Assembly: GCA_032716605.1 (NCBI GenBank)
Contig: CM064571.1
Location: forward strand, 13,609,262 to 13,673,261
Reading direction: 5' to 3'
Source: Paralithodes platypus
Taxonomy: Eukaryota; Arthropoda; Malacostraca; Decapoda; Lithodidae
Length of the DNA stretch: 64,000 nucleotides
Shown: piece after piece, positions 21,758 to 31,740 of the stretch
How the letters are laid out: every line of letters begins with the position of its first letter
Numbering within the stretch: the first letter of the stretch is position 1
The notes under the pieces: generated by a model
Told to the model about the DNA's origin: nothing
Database searches by the model: none
The model's input: only the letters and a program-made list of their open reading frames with translations
Made by a program: the position numbers and the translations under genes

Positions 21758-22439
21758 CCCTCTCACCACCCATAACGAGGGGCGTCGCGCTCCTTGGTGC
21801 CGCTAGAAGAGTGGCGAACACATCAAAAGACTCAAAAGACTAAGACTAACCTCTGTAAGTCATTAACCCGTTCATTACCGGTGACGTACTTTTAACCTAA
21901 TTCTGTTTTTTATTAGACCATTTTATTCAGTTTAAAAAGGGCCTCCAGCAACTAACAGGCTTCGAAATATCTGACTCAACCCTTTTTACTACCACAGATC
22001 CTTCTTATTGTTGGCGATTGTATGGTACGGCACCAGCTTGGGGCTACCTGCACTAAACTTAGGAAGGTTTTTTGTCTGCCTGGCGCCGGGGTAGAGAGGG
22101 TTATTATAATGTAAAACTTGCAAAATAAACAAACTAAAACTGGGACGACACAAGATAAATGCAAAAGAGCTGATCAAAATCGCTATGTGGAAACAATGCT
22201 TAATAAAATAACATTTTGAAATAAAAGAACACAATCCACCACATAGGGTGTAGACAACTACATGAGCAAGTCAATTTGTTTCCCAAGTAAACTGATCTCA
22301 CATATAACAATGCACCTCGTCATGTTCAAGGAATTAGTCAATTTGGGAAGTCCGGGACGTTCTTGTAAATTTTACTAAATTCTGTATGAATAAAGAAACT
22401 ACAATTTATATCAAATTTATATTGAGCTAAATTTGCAAT
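21758..22439. other. No gene; end fragment of the second TTAA MITE family near 21862
   Basis: TTAACCCGTTCATTACCGG near 21862 followed by GTGACGTAC matches the start of the small MITE at 31474. It runs to a diverged stretch (AACAGGCTTCGAAATATC) shared with 27090. The rest is AT-rich with nothing recognised. Confidence 0.45.
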
Positions 22440-22508
22440 TTGACAAGATGTACAAAAAACATACATCACTCACTAACGATAGTGCTATTAAAGAAAATTG
22501 ACCACATC

Positions 22509-22880
22509 ATGGAAGATAGTGGAGATAACCCCATTATCTGCTTCTGTGCAGGAAGTAACGATGTTTGCAAAGGTAGGAGTGAGGAACTGCTCAGACAGTA
22601 TCGGGAAGTGTTAGATAAAGTTAGGAGGAAGGGAGGGATCCCTGTAGTGCATAGTATCTTACCTAGAAGGGGAGTTGGAAAGGAATGGATATCCACGGCA
22701 ATTGGTATAAATTGTCGTCTGGAAAAAATATTGTAAAGTGAAAGCAATACCATTCATAGACAACTGGACCAAATTCTATAGTAAAGATAATATGTACGTA
22801 AGGGATGGGGTGCATCTTTCGAGGTTAGGGGTTTCCACGTTAGCTAGCTCATTAGATAGGACGTTTGCGGGGTTTCGCTG
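22509..22880 (+). pseudogene. CR1-like ORF1 C-terminal part, SGNH-hydrolase domain
   Basis: The frame has SGDNPIICFCAGSNDVC (block III, GSND), VHSILPRRG and, after a frame change near 22735, the block V motif RDGVHLSRLG. SGNH hydrolases use a Ser in block I and the Asp/His of block V; block I is not identifiable here. ORF1 esterase domains in CR1-type LINEs are thought to help the ribonucleoprotein act at membranes or in retrotransposition. A homologous fragment lies at 8640-9020 on the other strand. Confidence 0.75.
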
Positions 22881-23080
22881 AAGATGAAGCCTGTGTGGGC
22901 AAAACAGAAAATAAGTTTGGATAGGGAAAGAAATGATACATCAGCTAGGAATGTAATAGAACCCCAGTTACATATACTGTAAAAGTTATTAATTATGATA
23001 GCATTGACTGCAGTGAAATCGAAGGAAATAATAAGTTAGTTAAAAACAATAGAACATTAGTTACAAAAAATAGTAATAGG

Positions 23081-23731
23081 TTGAGGATATATTATACAAA
23101 TTGTAGAAGTTTATGTAATAAAATTGATCAGCTTAGGGCAATTGTTAGCAAGGAAAATATAGACATTGTAGCGATTACAGAAACCTGGATAAATACTGAC
23201 TCTAGACATCTATTAGCAGAATGTCATATGCCAGGATACAATTTATTTAAATACGACAGAACAGACAGAATGGGAGGTGGAGTTGTAATTTATGTCAGGA
23301 ATGCTTTAAAATGTTGCCTTAGATCTGATATTAAAACAAATAGCGATAATGAAAGTGTGTGGGTAGAGATTAGCGGGGAAGGCGAGACAATTATTTTGGG
23401 AACCATTTATAGGGCACCCTGTCTTTGTCGAAATTTAGGCAAATTATTATGGGAAGAAATCAGTAAGGCATCTCAGAATAATAATGTTTGCATTTTAGGC
23501 GACTTTAATCTTCCAGGTATAGACTGGGTTAATCAAACTAACAATAACGAATCCGAAGATTTTCTTGAAGTAGTACTAGACAACTTTCTATTTCAATTTG
23601 TAAATTCGCCAACTAAAGGATATAATATTCTGGACCTAGTTCTTAGCAACAGAGAACATTGGATACAAGATTTAGAAGTGGGCGACCAGCTAGGGAACAG
23701 TGACCATAAATCAATATATTTATCTATATAA
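23081..23731 (+). pseudogene. CR1-like ORF2, apurinic-like endonuclease domain
   Basis: A 216-residue frame starting IYYTNCRSLCNKIDQLR, the usual opening of LINE endonucleases. It continues with IVAITETWI (catalytic Glu), GGGVVIYVRN, CILGDFNLPGIDW (Asp/Asn pair) and GNSDHKSIYLSI (SDH), so all core catalytic motifs are present. A stop at 23731 separates it from the RT frame, so the original single ORF2 is broken. Confidence 0.85.
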
Positions 23732-23938
23732 TTAAATTATAAACCAAAATAAAATAAGGTTCTTATCCCTGACGTTAGAAAGGCAAATTTTAGGGGATTA
23801 AATAGGTCACTCAGAATTAAAGGTGAGGCAGGAGATTTAGGTCAAGTAAGCCAATTAGTTCCAGAAGAACAGAGATGTCGGGGCCAGGTGGGTCACACAG
23901 CTGAGATAGTTAGATAACCAACTGAACATTTAAATAGT

Positions 23939-25870
23939 GTGTATAATCAGTTCATCTCTGCCTTACAGAGCGAACAAGATAAATATATACCAAAAAGAAA
24001 ATTTAGATCACATACAAACCAACCAAAATGGATGACAAATAAATTAGTAGATCTAATAGGTAGAAAGAGAGGTGTATACAGAAAAATACAGAAAGGCGAA
24101 ATCCACCTTATAGGATATCACCATAACTTGTCGAGGCAGGTAAAGAAGGAAATTAGGAAGGAAAAAAGAAACTACGAAATCAAGGTAGCAAATGAATCCA
24201 AAAACAACCCTAAAGCATTTTATCAATTGTATAAATCTAAGGTAAAGGGTACAGTAGGACCCCTGAAGAATGTGATAGGTGAGATTACAGATGAGTTAGA
24301 AATGTGCAATACTCTAAATAGTAATTTTCTTTCTGTGTTTATAAAGGAAAAGTTAGATCAAGTTCCAGTAGTCAACCAAGTTTTTAACGGTAGTATATAC
24401 GAAATATTAAGCACAGTTCAGGTCACTAGTAACGAAGTAATTAAAGAAATAGATAGACTAAAACCTCAGAAATCTCCAGGTCCATATGAGGTGTATGCTA
24501 GGGTATTAAAAGAATGCAAGGACGAATTAAGTTACCCATTAACTCACCTATTTAATAATTCACTAGCTTTAGGCTTAGCTCCTGATTCATGGAAGCTCGC
24601 AAATATAATTCCGATATTTTAAAAAAGGTGATAAGTCCATAGCATCAAATTACTGTCTCACATCAATTATAGGGAAATTGCTAGCATCAATTATTTCCAG
24701 GAAAATTAGAAATCACTTAGAAATGTTCAAGTTAATAAAACCCTCTCAACATGATTTCACTCCAGGACGATCCTGCCTAACAAATTTACTCAGTTTTTTC
24801 TCCGAGGTTTATGAAGTGGTAGATAACGACAAGTCATATGATATAGTTTACTTAGACTTCAGTAAGGCCTTTGATAAAGCTCCACATGAAAGGCTGTTAA
24901 GGAAGATAGAAGGACATGGTGTTGGGGGGATGCTACTCAAGTGGATTTAGTCATGACTGATTGGTAGGAAGCAGAGAGTTAGTATAAATTGTGTAAAATC
25001 GGACTTGGAATTAGTTAAAAGTGGGGTCCCCCAATGGTCGGTTTTGGGGCCCCTTCTATTCATTATCTACATAAATGATCTTGACTCAGGCATAAAGAGT
25101 AGGATCAGTAAATTTGCTGATGATACTAAAATAGGTAGGATAATAAAGTCAGCTAGCGACAGGGAATGTCTTCAAAATGATCTCGATCATTTGCACGGGA
25201 GGTCCATAAATTGGCAGATGAGTTTCAATGGAGACAAATGTAAGGTATATTAAGGATTGGAAATCGTAATTTAGATGCGAAATACAAATTAGACAATGTA
25301 GAATTGGATAACTCAGAGTGTGAGAAGGATCTGGGGGTGCTCGTTAGTAATGATCTGAAACCCAGAAAACAATGTATAAGTGTTAGAAACAGGGCAAATA
25401 GAATTCTAGGATTTATATCTAGGAGTGTTAGCAACAGGACTGCTGAAGTTTTCTTAATACTATACTTAGCACTAGTAAGACCCCATTTAGACTATGCTAT
25501 TACATTTTGGTGCCCTTAGTACAGCATGGATATCGACCCTTTAGAGGCAGTCCAAAGAAGAATGACGAAAAAGATACATAATATTAAAAATTTATCGTAT
25601 GAGAAGTTGAAAGTCTTAGGCTTGCACTCACTAGAAAGACGAAGATGTAGAGGAGACATGATAGAGGTATTTAAATGGATAACAGGTTTAAATAAGGGCG
25701 ATATAAATGAGGTATTAAAGCTAAAGAACGGCGACACAACCCGCTCAAATGGTTTCAAGTTAGATAAGTTTAGATTTAGGACAGATATAGGAAAGCACTG
25801 GTTTGGTAATAGAGTTGTTAACATGTGGAATGCACTGTCCAGAACAGTAATTAGCTCAGAAACAGTTTAA
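23939..25870 (+). pseudogene. CR1-like ORF2, reverse transcriptase and C-terminal domain, broken into several frames
   Basis: Successive frames at 23939-24622, 24678-24950, 25005-25253, 25304-25519 and 25526-25870. Motifs in order: EIDRLKPQKSPGPYEVYARV; SIIGKLLASIIS (about 24667); VYLDFSKAFDKAPHERLL (about 24845); SGVPQWSVLGPLLFIIYIND (about 25018, with W where G is usual); KFADDTKIGR (FADD, about 25113). The C-terminal block has VRPHLDYAITFWCP, DPLEAVQRRMTKKIHNI, LHSLERRRCRGDMIEVFKW and FRTDIGKHWFGNRVVNMWN, which is characteristic of CR1-group LINEs. At least four interruptions make it non-functional. Confidence 0.87.
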
Positions 25871-26470
25871 AGCTTTAACACCTTACGAGCGGCCTATGCG
25901 GTTTATTTATGTGTACCGCCCAGCGGGGTGTTTTTAGCCAAAATAGGGCTGTTTACGTGATCATTTTCATGCCTAAATAAGACCCAGAACGTAAAACAAG
26001 TATCTATCCCTGAAAGGGCATAAACAGAGCTTTCGAATGACACCATAACGATCCTTGTATGATGGATAGTTTTCTTGCAATAACCGTGCAACGCGAGTGC
26101 AAAAAGCAGGTAATTCGGTACTTTCGGTACATAATTGAGTATGTAGCGAGTGAGAGAGGGAGGAGGGAGCTGAGATTTGTGTCAGTAGGTTCGCCGCGGT
26201 GGTCTGGAGCAGTCATACGTAGTTCTCCTGCCACCACTTGTTCTCTCTCAGCCACATTACGTGCTGAAATTGCCACTCGAGTTATGTCGAGCGCCGCCAC
26301 ATAGTCCAGCTTTATTTAACTCGACTTAAGTGGTGGGCCGCTTTTTAAGGGTTAAGCATAAGTTGGATTCCCATATGGGTGATATGGGCTGGGTGTGAAT
26401 AGGAGCTGCCTCATGTGGGCCGCATGGCCATATGCAGCTTCCCGCGCTTTATGACCTTATGTTCTTATGT

Positions 26471-26545
26471 AATTGGGGTTGGGTGTGACAGGGATCTGCC
26501 TTGTGTGGGTCAATCGGCTTTTTGCAGACTCCCATTTTCTGTTCT
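26471..26545 (+). repeat. Second CR1-like 3' tail fragment
   Basis: GGTTGGGTGTGACAGGGATC, then GGGTCAATCGGC and a TGTTCTTA end repeats the pattern of the CR1 3' end just upstream (26380-26470). It is a diverged second copy of the tail alone, either from an independent, extremely truncated insertion or a local duplication. Confidence 0.55.
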
Positions 26546-26610
26546 TAAACTGCACAAACCATCTAAATATAGCTAGAATAAAATATAAAAAGACGTCGCC
26601 GGTAGAGAAG

Positions 26611-26937
26611 GGGTTAAGGGGAGGTATGTCGTTTTTATGGACCCCCTTTTCCCTCATGTTTATCCCCGTTAGTTTCTAAGATTTTATGACGTTCGCCTCA
26701 TTAGTTTGTCAATTTTAAGACCTTTCGTCAGATTTCTTTATCAATATCAAGACCTTTCGCGCCATTTAGGGTGTCGATTATTTCCAGGATAGCGGTAGCG
26801 AGCCTGTAATATAAGAGGAATCGGCATTTAGCCGGGACATTTTTCTACCGAAAAATGTATAAATTTATCTTGAAAGGGGTTTTGCAAGTGTTTTTAAGCT
26901 TGATGGATGTCTACGGAGCAAACTAAAATCCTCCTTA
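26611..26937. mobile_element. TTAA-type MITE, copy e
   Basis: From TTAAGGGGAGGTATG at about 26611 to CCTCCTTAA ending near 26937. Core motifs in order: phased TTTTAAGACCTTTCGTC blocks, GGTGTCGATTATTTCC, AGCGGTAGCGAGCC, ATTTTTCTACCGAAAAATG and ATCTTGAAAGGGG. Immediately upstream (26586-26614), GACGTCGCCGGTAGAGAAGG and GGTTAA is the end of the second TTAA family, again adjoining at a shared TTAA. Confidence 0.78.
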
Positions 26938-26995
26938 AGATGGGCATGAGTCAATTCATTGCTAGCTTTACAACAAAAAAACGGTTATAGGTCCC

Positions 26996-27140
26996 TTAAC
27001 CACTTCTGTACTGGCGACATCTCTTTGACTTCATTCTGGCTACTATTAGACGATTGTATTAAGCTTAAGAAGCGCATCCAGCGATTAACAGGCTTCGAAC
27101 TATCTCACTTAACCCTCTATAGGTCCTTCTTAGGCTGCAC
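26996..27140. repeat. Diverged end fragment of second TTAA MITE family
   Basis: TTAACCACTTCTGTACTGGC, then GACATCTCTTTGA, resembles the left end of the 31474 element. CTATTAGACGATTGTATTAAG and CAGCGATTAACAGGCTTCG are shared with 21915-21970. No intact right end. Confidence 0.5.
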
Positions 27141-27154
27141 AAAATCGTCTTGAG

Positions 27155-28037
27155 ATGGGAGGAGAGAAAGAAAAGCCAAACCATCATCACCAGAGCTTCA
27201 CATCATCCAATGCAACATCAAAGCCTCCAACCCAGATTGCTACCATTCAGGAGAGAAACACAAACAACTCCAATGGGCAGCAACATGGCGGCCACGACGG
27301 GCAACAACATGGTGGCCACCTGCAAGAAAACATACCAAGTAGCTGCTCGAGAGAAAACTTACCAAACTATTTTAATCCAACCGAAAACACGAGCATCGAC
27401 ACCCGAACAGCCTTCACACCACCCCCCTGACCCTTGTACCAGCCCAAAGTGCATCATATCCCGGCCACACCACAAAACCAGGAATGTGCACCAGCAGAAA
27501 CAACCAAGAACCTGGTCTGTTACCTTGTTCATCACCAAAAAGGCGAAAGAGTGGTGCCCACGTTGATATGGCCACCTCTGTCGATTCAACGCTTTCCCCT
27601 CGACCTGGCAAGCCTAGACAAACCAAACATTACAAATACATCAATGGTTCTATGGCGTGCACCGGGGAAAATACCTAGCAACAGCTCCAACTCTTAATCT
27701 TCCAAATCAACGAGGTAGAAATAACATGCCAGACTTGGGGAAAGCGCAACCCACCTTTACCCTGAATATCTACAAATCCTCGTCTTTCCCAGACGCCAAC
27801 CCAGTTCTACCAACGGCACAACGAATCGATCTACCTGAAATGAAAGCTGCAACTAGTGCATCGTGCCCCTCAACTGCAAATATAATCATGAGACCTGCCG
27901 TGCCCATGATGCCCGGGAAACCTGTGCAAAGGACACCTCAGACAGAAGAAACACTACTCACTACTCACGCTAACCAACTTAGAAGCAAACATTCAGCCTG
28001 CTGCCTTGTATCCTATTTTTGGATCCTTGACAAGTAA
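27155..28037 (+). pseudogene. Unrecognised low-complexity coding remnant, possibly ORF1-like
   Basis: Overlapping plus-strand frames (27150-27566, 27434-27697, 27657-28037) are rich in Asn, Gln, Pro, Thr and His, with no catalytic motif or zinc knuckle. The local base composition (A/C-rich, few stops in several frames) differs from the flanks. Such sequence is often the poorly conserved part of a retroelement ORF1 or gag, but I cannot recognise a family. No start or splice evidence. Treat as uncertain. Confidence 0.3.
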
Positions 28038-28560
28038 TCCTAGGGAAGAAAGGATAGTTATACATTCTGAAGCTTGTTGTAATACTCAATTTAGGCATCT
28101 GGCACAAATCAATTATTGTGTTGAAGGTAGAGGACAGTCGAACCAACTAGGTTATTATGCCGGATGAGAAATTGAGCTATTTGACAAATTAGAAGTAACT
28201 GATAAGTCCAAGACTTATTGTGACCCCCCAAGGTCTGTAATACCTCTTAAGGGACTTGGTGTTAAGAGAGTGAATCAGCCCAAAACCCCTCTGGCCAGAG
28301 ATATTCCTCAACACACTACTTGTGAAAGGAACACCCCCAGACTTGTTGAATCGACTCGCTCGTGTTCTACTTTGTCAAATGCTCTCAACGAAGTTCAGCA
28401 ACTGTGTGATAATTCACTAGTCACCACTAAGCAAACTAAAAACCTCCTACTCCTGGAAAGACGTTAGTCAGTCCTTCAGTAGGGGAAACTTTAACTACAG
28501 CGTGAGTGAGTGTAGGAGGACGAGCCGGAAACCGAGAGGGAAAAGTGATATTGCCAAACG
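28038..28560 (+). pseudogene. Weak coding remnant, unrecognised
   Basis: Continues the same composition as the upstream remnant. The frame ending at 28467 (RSVIPLKGLGVKR, then SNALNEVQQLCDN) has a possible coiled-coil-like segment near its end but no domain that I know. It may be part of the same decayed element as 27155-28037. Confidence 0.25.
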
Positions 28561-29039
28561 ATTACTGAAGTTATTTGGGCCAAACCCTAGCCCTTGAGTG
28601 TAGGAGGGAACTAAAGTGCCGTTAATCCCTATCGTAGAAGTGTAACTCTAAACATTATACCGCCCTCGACAAACTTCATTCCAGTGCTAAAATCGTTCTC
28701 CCAGTGCTCTCCTCTATAAACTCCTTTATGTGACTCTCTAATTTTCGTAGTGGTAACAGTGATTATAGTGAGGGTCTAGACCCAGATATGCCAAGATTCT
28801 CCTAAGTGCAACGTAAGATTTACCTTCCCTTCTTAATTTGCTTTCGATATCCCGTTTGTTGGGAAAAAATTCACACCTATCCTACACCGGGGATCAATAC
28901 ACACTTCCTCGAATTCAGGCTCCTGAATTCCTCACGTAAGAGATACAGATCACCCTGTTACAAATACATACGCCCACACGTAATAGAGAATACTTGCCGC
29001 AGATCTGAGTTTATTCGTTCCCTATCATTCGGTTTCATG
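28561..29039. other. No feature recognised
   Basis: Unique-looking sequence. An 81-residue frame (28806-29051) has no similarity that I can name. No repeats shared with the rest of the window. Confidence 0.4.
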
Positions 29040-29530
29040 TTAGAATTATAGGTTTAAGTCCCGGAGGGAAGAATAAAAACCTAATATTTAGTAGTGGCCC
29101 CGAAATCATTGACGATATGCCTATTTGTGTAATAGCCTCCTTTCAAGCTCCCGCGGTCAGCTAGTTTGAAACTCCCGCCGCGGGGAACACGGAGTATTTC
29201 ATCATAAGAGTACCGCTACTTCTCTTATGGAATCGTCTTATGATTGGGGTAAGCACTGCGAAAAAACTTTGTAAAAAATAAAAGAGAAAGATCAAATAAA
29301 AATTTGTTATTGTCAAGCTTTCCATCTTCGTGGATTTCTTGTGTGGATTCTCGCCCAGACGGTGGAAACCGGACCGCCATTCGTCCTTCAATGACATATC
29401 AAGACTAAACTCAAGACATCAAGCGAATGGGAAGGGGATGGAAGGGAGGGCCCTACATCGTCAATGATTTCGGGGCCACAACTAAATATTAGGTTTTCAT
29501 TCTTCCCCCCGGGACTCAAACCTATAATTT
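29040..29530. repeat. Repeat with about 75-bp inverted ends
   Basis: The left arm 29040-29118 (ATTATAGGTTTAAGTCCCGG, AAAACCTAATATTTAGT, GTGGCCCCGAAATCATTGAC) is complementary to 29455-29530. Between the arms lies a roughly 300-base segment (29118-29400) that recurs in inverted orientation at 61810-62110. The structure could be a non-autonomous DNA element or two LTR-like ends; no TSD is evident. Non-coding. Confidence 0.65.
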
Positions 29531-29890
29531 ATTAGTGGCCCCTCCATCATTGACGATATGCCTGATATCTCAAGACTGGAAGGGGACATTCGTACAATAT
29601 CAACCACTAACAATACCATAGGTAGAGACAAAGAATCGTATAACAAATTTGAGATCTTTATTGGTTACATGCAATGTAGTATAGAAAATATAAAAGAGAG
29701 AAAGCAGTACGTTACTTCGAAGAAGATCTGCTTTAAACATATGATAAGATTCTCACCTCGAGATTCAAAAAATTGGTTGTCACGGAACAAGCTTCTATTC
29801 CTGATCAACATAAATCATATCTTAAAATTAATTTGTACCTGTTATATAATTTGTACATCTTGACTATACTGTACAGTATAGTTGCAACTA
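29531..29890. other. Partial third copy of the GTGGCCCC repeat, then AT-rich DNA
   Basis: 29531-29560 repeats AGTGGCCCCTCCATCATTG, also found near 62105. The remainder is AT-rich with no gene. ACGGAACAAGCTTCTATTCC near 29780 has a relative at 31770 (GAGGAACAAACTTCTATTCC), on the far side of the 29.89-31.74 kb insertion-like block. Confidence 0.45.
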
Positions 29891-30049
29891 TTATATGTAC
29901 TAGCAGGGGTACCCGGCGTTGCCCGGGTTTAAATTCTACCATAATCGCCATCACTACTACTACCGTAATCACCATCATCAATCACTACTACCACAATCAT
30001 CACAATACTACTACTACCATAATCACCGGCCTCGACCTCCCTGTGCCTC

Positions 30050-30682
30050 ATTAACCTCTCAAGTGCGCATGGGGGTAATTAGACACCTCTCCCTGTGCGC
30101 ATGTATTTGAGGTGTTTCCGTCACTAAAATATTCATTGTACCATTAATAGCATTAATACTTATCCATATGCACCTATTATGGGTTGATTATAAAGGTATT
30201 AACCTGAAACAACAATAAAACAAGTGAAAACAGCGTTTGGATGGTCAAAATCGGAGATATAGCCCGCGAGTTGTATAATGTATGGGTGAGGCAAGCTGCT
30301 TTCCCGCCAATTTCCCCCAAGGCCACTGAGACACAGTCGATCGATACTCTCTCTCTCTCTTGCATTCGCTTGCTATCAGTGATGATCACACCCTGCTATT
30401 CTAATGCTATTCTAATGCTATTCTAATGCTATTCTAATGTTAATCAGTGATGATCACACCCTGCTTTCTAATGTTAGCACGAAAATATACCTCAGAATAA
30501 GGGAATAACAGGGAAAATAGGTGATAACTGAAGGAGAGGAGGAAAGTGGGGAAGGAGGGGAGGTAGAGGACTGAGATTTTGCATGGCCCAGGGGCCAAAC
30601 AAAAATAAAAAAATAAACAAATAAAAATAATAAAAATAAATTTTTTTCGACTTCAAAAGTTGATTTTTTTTTTCTCTGACTC
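30050..30682. repeat. Dispersed repeat, copy 1 (shared with 35283-35850)
   Basis: Nearly identical to 35283-35850 over its length: AAGTGCGCATGGGGGTAATT, TTTGAGGTGTTTCCGTCAC, AAACAGCGTTTGGATGGTC, GAGACACAGTCGATCGATAC, (TC)n, and GGTGATAACTGAAGGAGAGG. A diverged relative lies at 33700-34180. Ends at the TTAA into which the 439-bp MITE inserted. Confidence 0.85.
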
Positions 30683-31129
30683 TTAACCCGTGGAGCCCCG
30701 GCTAGTTTTGTAATGTTTGTTCACCAGAACCCGGCCGGTTTTCAAAAAATGGTTTTTATTCCAGAAACAATAGCGAATGGGTTAGGAATGAAGGAAAAAC
30801 CACGAAAAACCGCTCAAAAAGCTTTAAAAATGGTCCTACAGAGCCCCCGAAAACGTATTTTACAAGAGTAAAAAATTGAAGGCAATTACCCCAAAAAACC
30901 AGGTTATTGCGCGCTCACGCGCACGCACGTGGACTTTGAGAGTTTTCAACCATCGGCACGGTTGCGTGGGATACGTACACAGTTCCCATACAAATCTGAG
31001 CCCTCTTGAGTGGCTACACCTGAGGTTACGGTCGGCGCAATTAGGGTGACGCATCAGGCGCGTCTCTGGGGCTGTGCGTTACATACATCGCCGACACGTC
31101 AGACGCGTCGCTGGGGCTGTACGGGTTAA
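30683..31129. mobile_element. 439-bp TTAA-flanked element with CCCGT/ACGGG ends (piggyBac-like MITE)
   Basis: TTAA at 30683-30686 and at 31126-31129 flank an insert that begins CCCGTGGAGCCCCGG and ends GGGGCTGTACGGG. The related repeat at 35840-35860 reads straight through CTCTTAAGAGTCTCCCC with one TTAA, which is the empty site. So this is a clean insertion with a TTAA duplication. CCC...GGG termini and TTAA targets are typical of piggyBac. No transposase frame, so non-autonomous. Confidence 0.82.
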
Positions 31130-31473
31130 GAGTCTCCCCGCAGTCTGCCGGGGGAACTCTTAAGAGTCTCCCCGCAGCTCCCGGGTTAAACGGCGACCTC
31201 GATTTCGGCCGCTAAATGACCTCCGATTTTGGATCTGACCTCATCCGTACCCCCCATTTTGGGGGGCTGCGAACAACTTTCGTTCCATACACTTTTCGAT
31301 CGGAGGCCTCCTTCTGCCACAAACGGCCAGTTTTTTATTTTTATTTTTTTCAATTTCGGCCTTGAAACGACCTCCGATCGTGGCCTCGCCCCCTCTATGA
31401 TCTGACCCAGGTCAATTGACATCCACATGCAAAGTTTCAGCTCCCCAGGTCCAAAACTGCGGCCGCCTATTAA
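31130..31473. other. Remainder of dispersed repeat and a TTAA-bounded GC-rich segment
   Basis: 31130-31185 continues the repeat (GAGTCTCCCCGCAG twice). From TTAA at about 31185 to TTAA at 31474 lies a GC-richer segment (CGACCTCGATTTCGGCCGC and GCGGCCGCC at its two sides) that is absent from the paralogous place at 35900, so it may be a further insertion. No ORF of interest. Confidence 0.4.
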
Positions 31474-31683
31474 CCCCTTCTATACCAGCGACGTCTTTTG
31501 TATTTGATTTCAGCTACATTTATACGATTTTACGTAGCTTAGGAAGGATATATGGTTGCTAAAAGTAATAATTGAGAAAGTCTGGAGCTTTTTAATTTGT
31601 AGACATCCTTCCTAAACTGAAGAAAATCGTCTAATAGTAGCCAAAATAAAGTGAAAAGGATGTCGCCGGTACGGAAGGGGTTA
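31474..31683. mobile_element. Small TTAA MITE with CCCCTTC inverted ends, complete
   Basis: Left end TTAACCCCTTCTATACCAGC then GACGTC; right end GATGTCGCCGGTACGG then AAGGGGTTAA at about 31674-31683. Arms also pair inside (CGATTTTACGTAGCTTAGG against the far side). About 210 bp and non-coding. Partial relatives start at 4892, 21862 and 26996 and end at 26614. Confidence 0.8.
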
Positions 31684-31740
31684 AGAACACACAGACAGAC
31701 AAACAGACACACAAACTGATTTAATAATATAGATTGGATC

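Larger units (their letters stand above)
22440..26470 (+). mobile_element. CR1-like non-LTR retrotransposon, nearly complete but decayed
   Basis: Plus-strand order: end of ORF1 with an SGNH-hydrolase domain (22509-22880), endonuclease (23081-23731), reverse transcriptase and C-terminal domain (23939-25870), then a 3' untranslated region ending in the conserved tail GGCCGCATGGCCATATGC followed by TTATGTTCTTATGT (about 26470). This gene order, an esterase ORF1 and a short-repeat tail rather than poly-A are all typical of the CR1 group. Stops and frame changes split the ORFs, so it is inactive. Sequence at 25875-26310 may be a later insertion in the 3' region. Confidence 0.85.
29891..31740. mobile_element. 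Insertion-like block with GTACCCGGCGTTGCCCGGG end and further nested MITEs
   Basis: Opens with ACTAGCAGGGGTACCCGGCG and TTGCCCGGGTTT, and closes near 31735 with CAGACAGACAAACAGACAC and TTAATAATATAGATTGG. This pair of end sequences is one that I have seen flanking non-autonomous repeats in arthropods, but I cannot name the superfamily. Inside are an ATC/ACC microsatellite, a roughly 600-base segment shared with 35283-35900, and two TTAA insertions (30687-31125 and 31474-31683). No protein-coding region. Confidence 0.5.

Noticed and set aside
25875..26310. Insertion with an 8-bp duplication (AGCTTTAA/AGCTTTAT) in the CR1 3' region
   Set aside because: The flanking octamers differ by one base and no inverted ends are visible, so the evidence is too weak to call an element.
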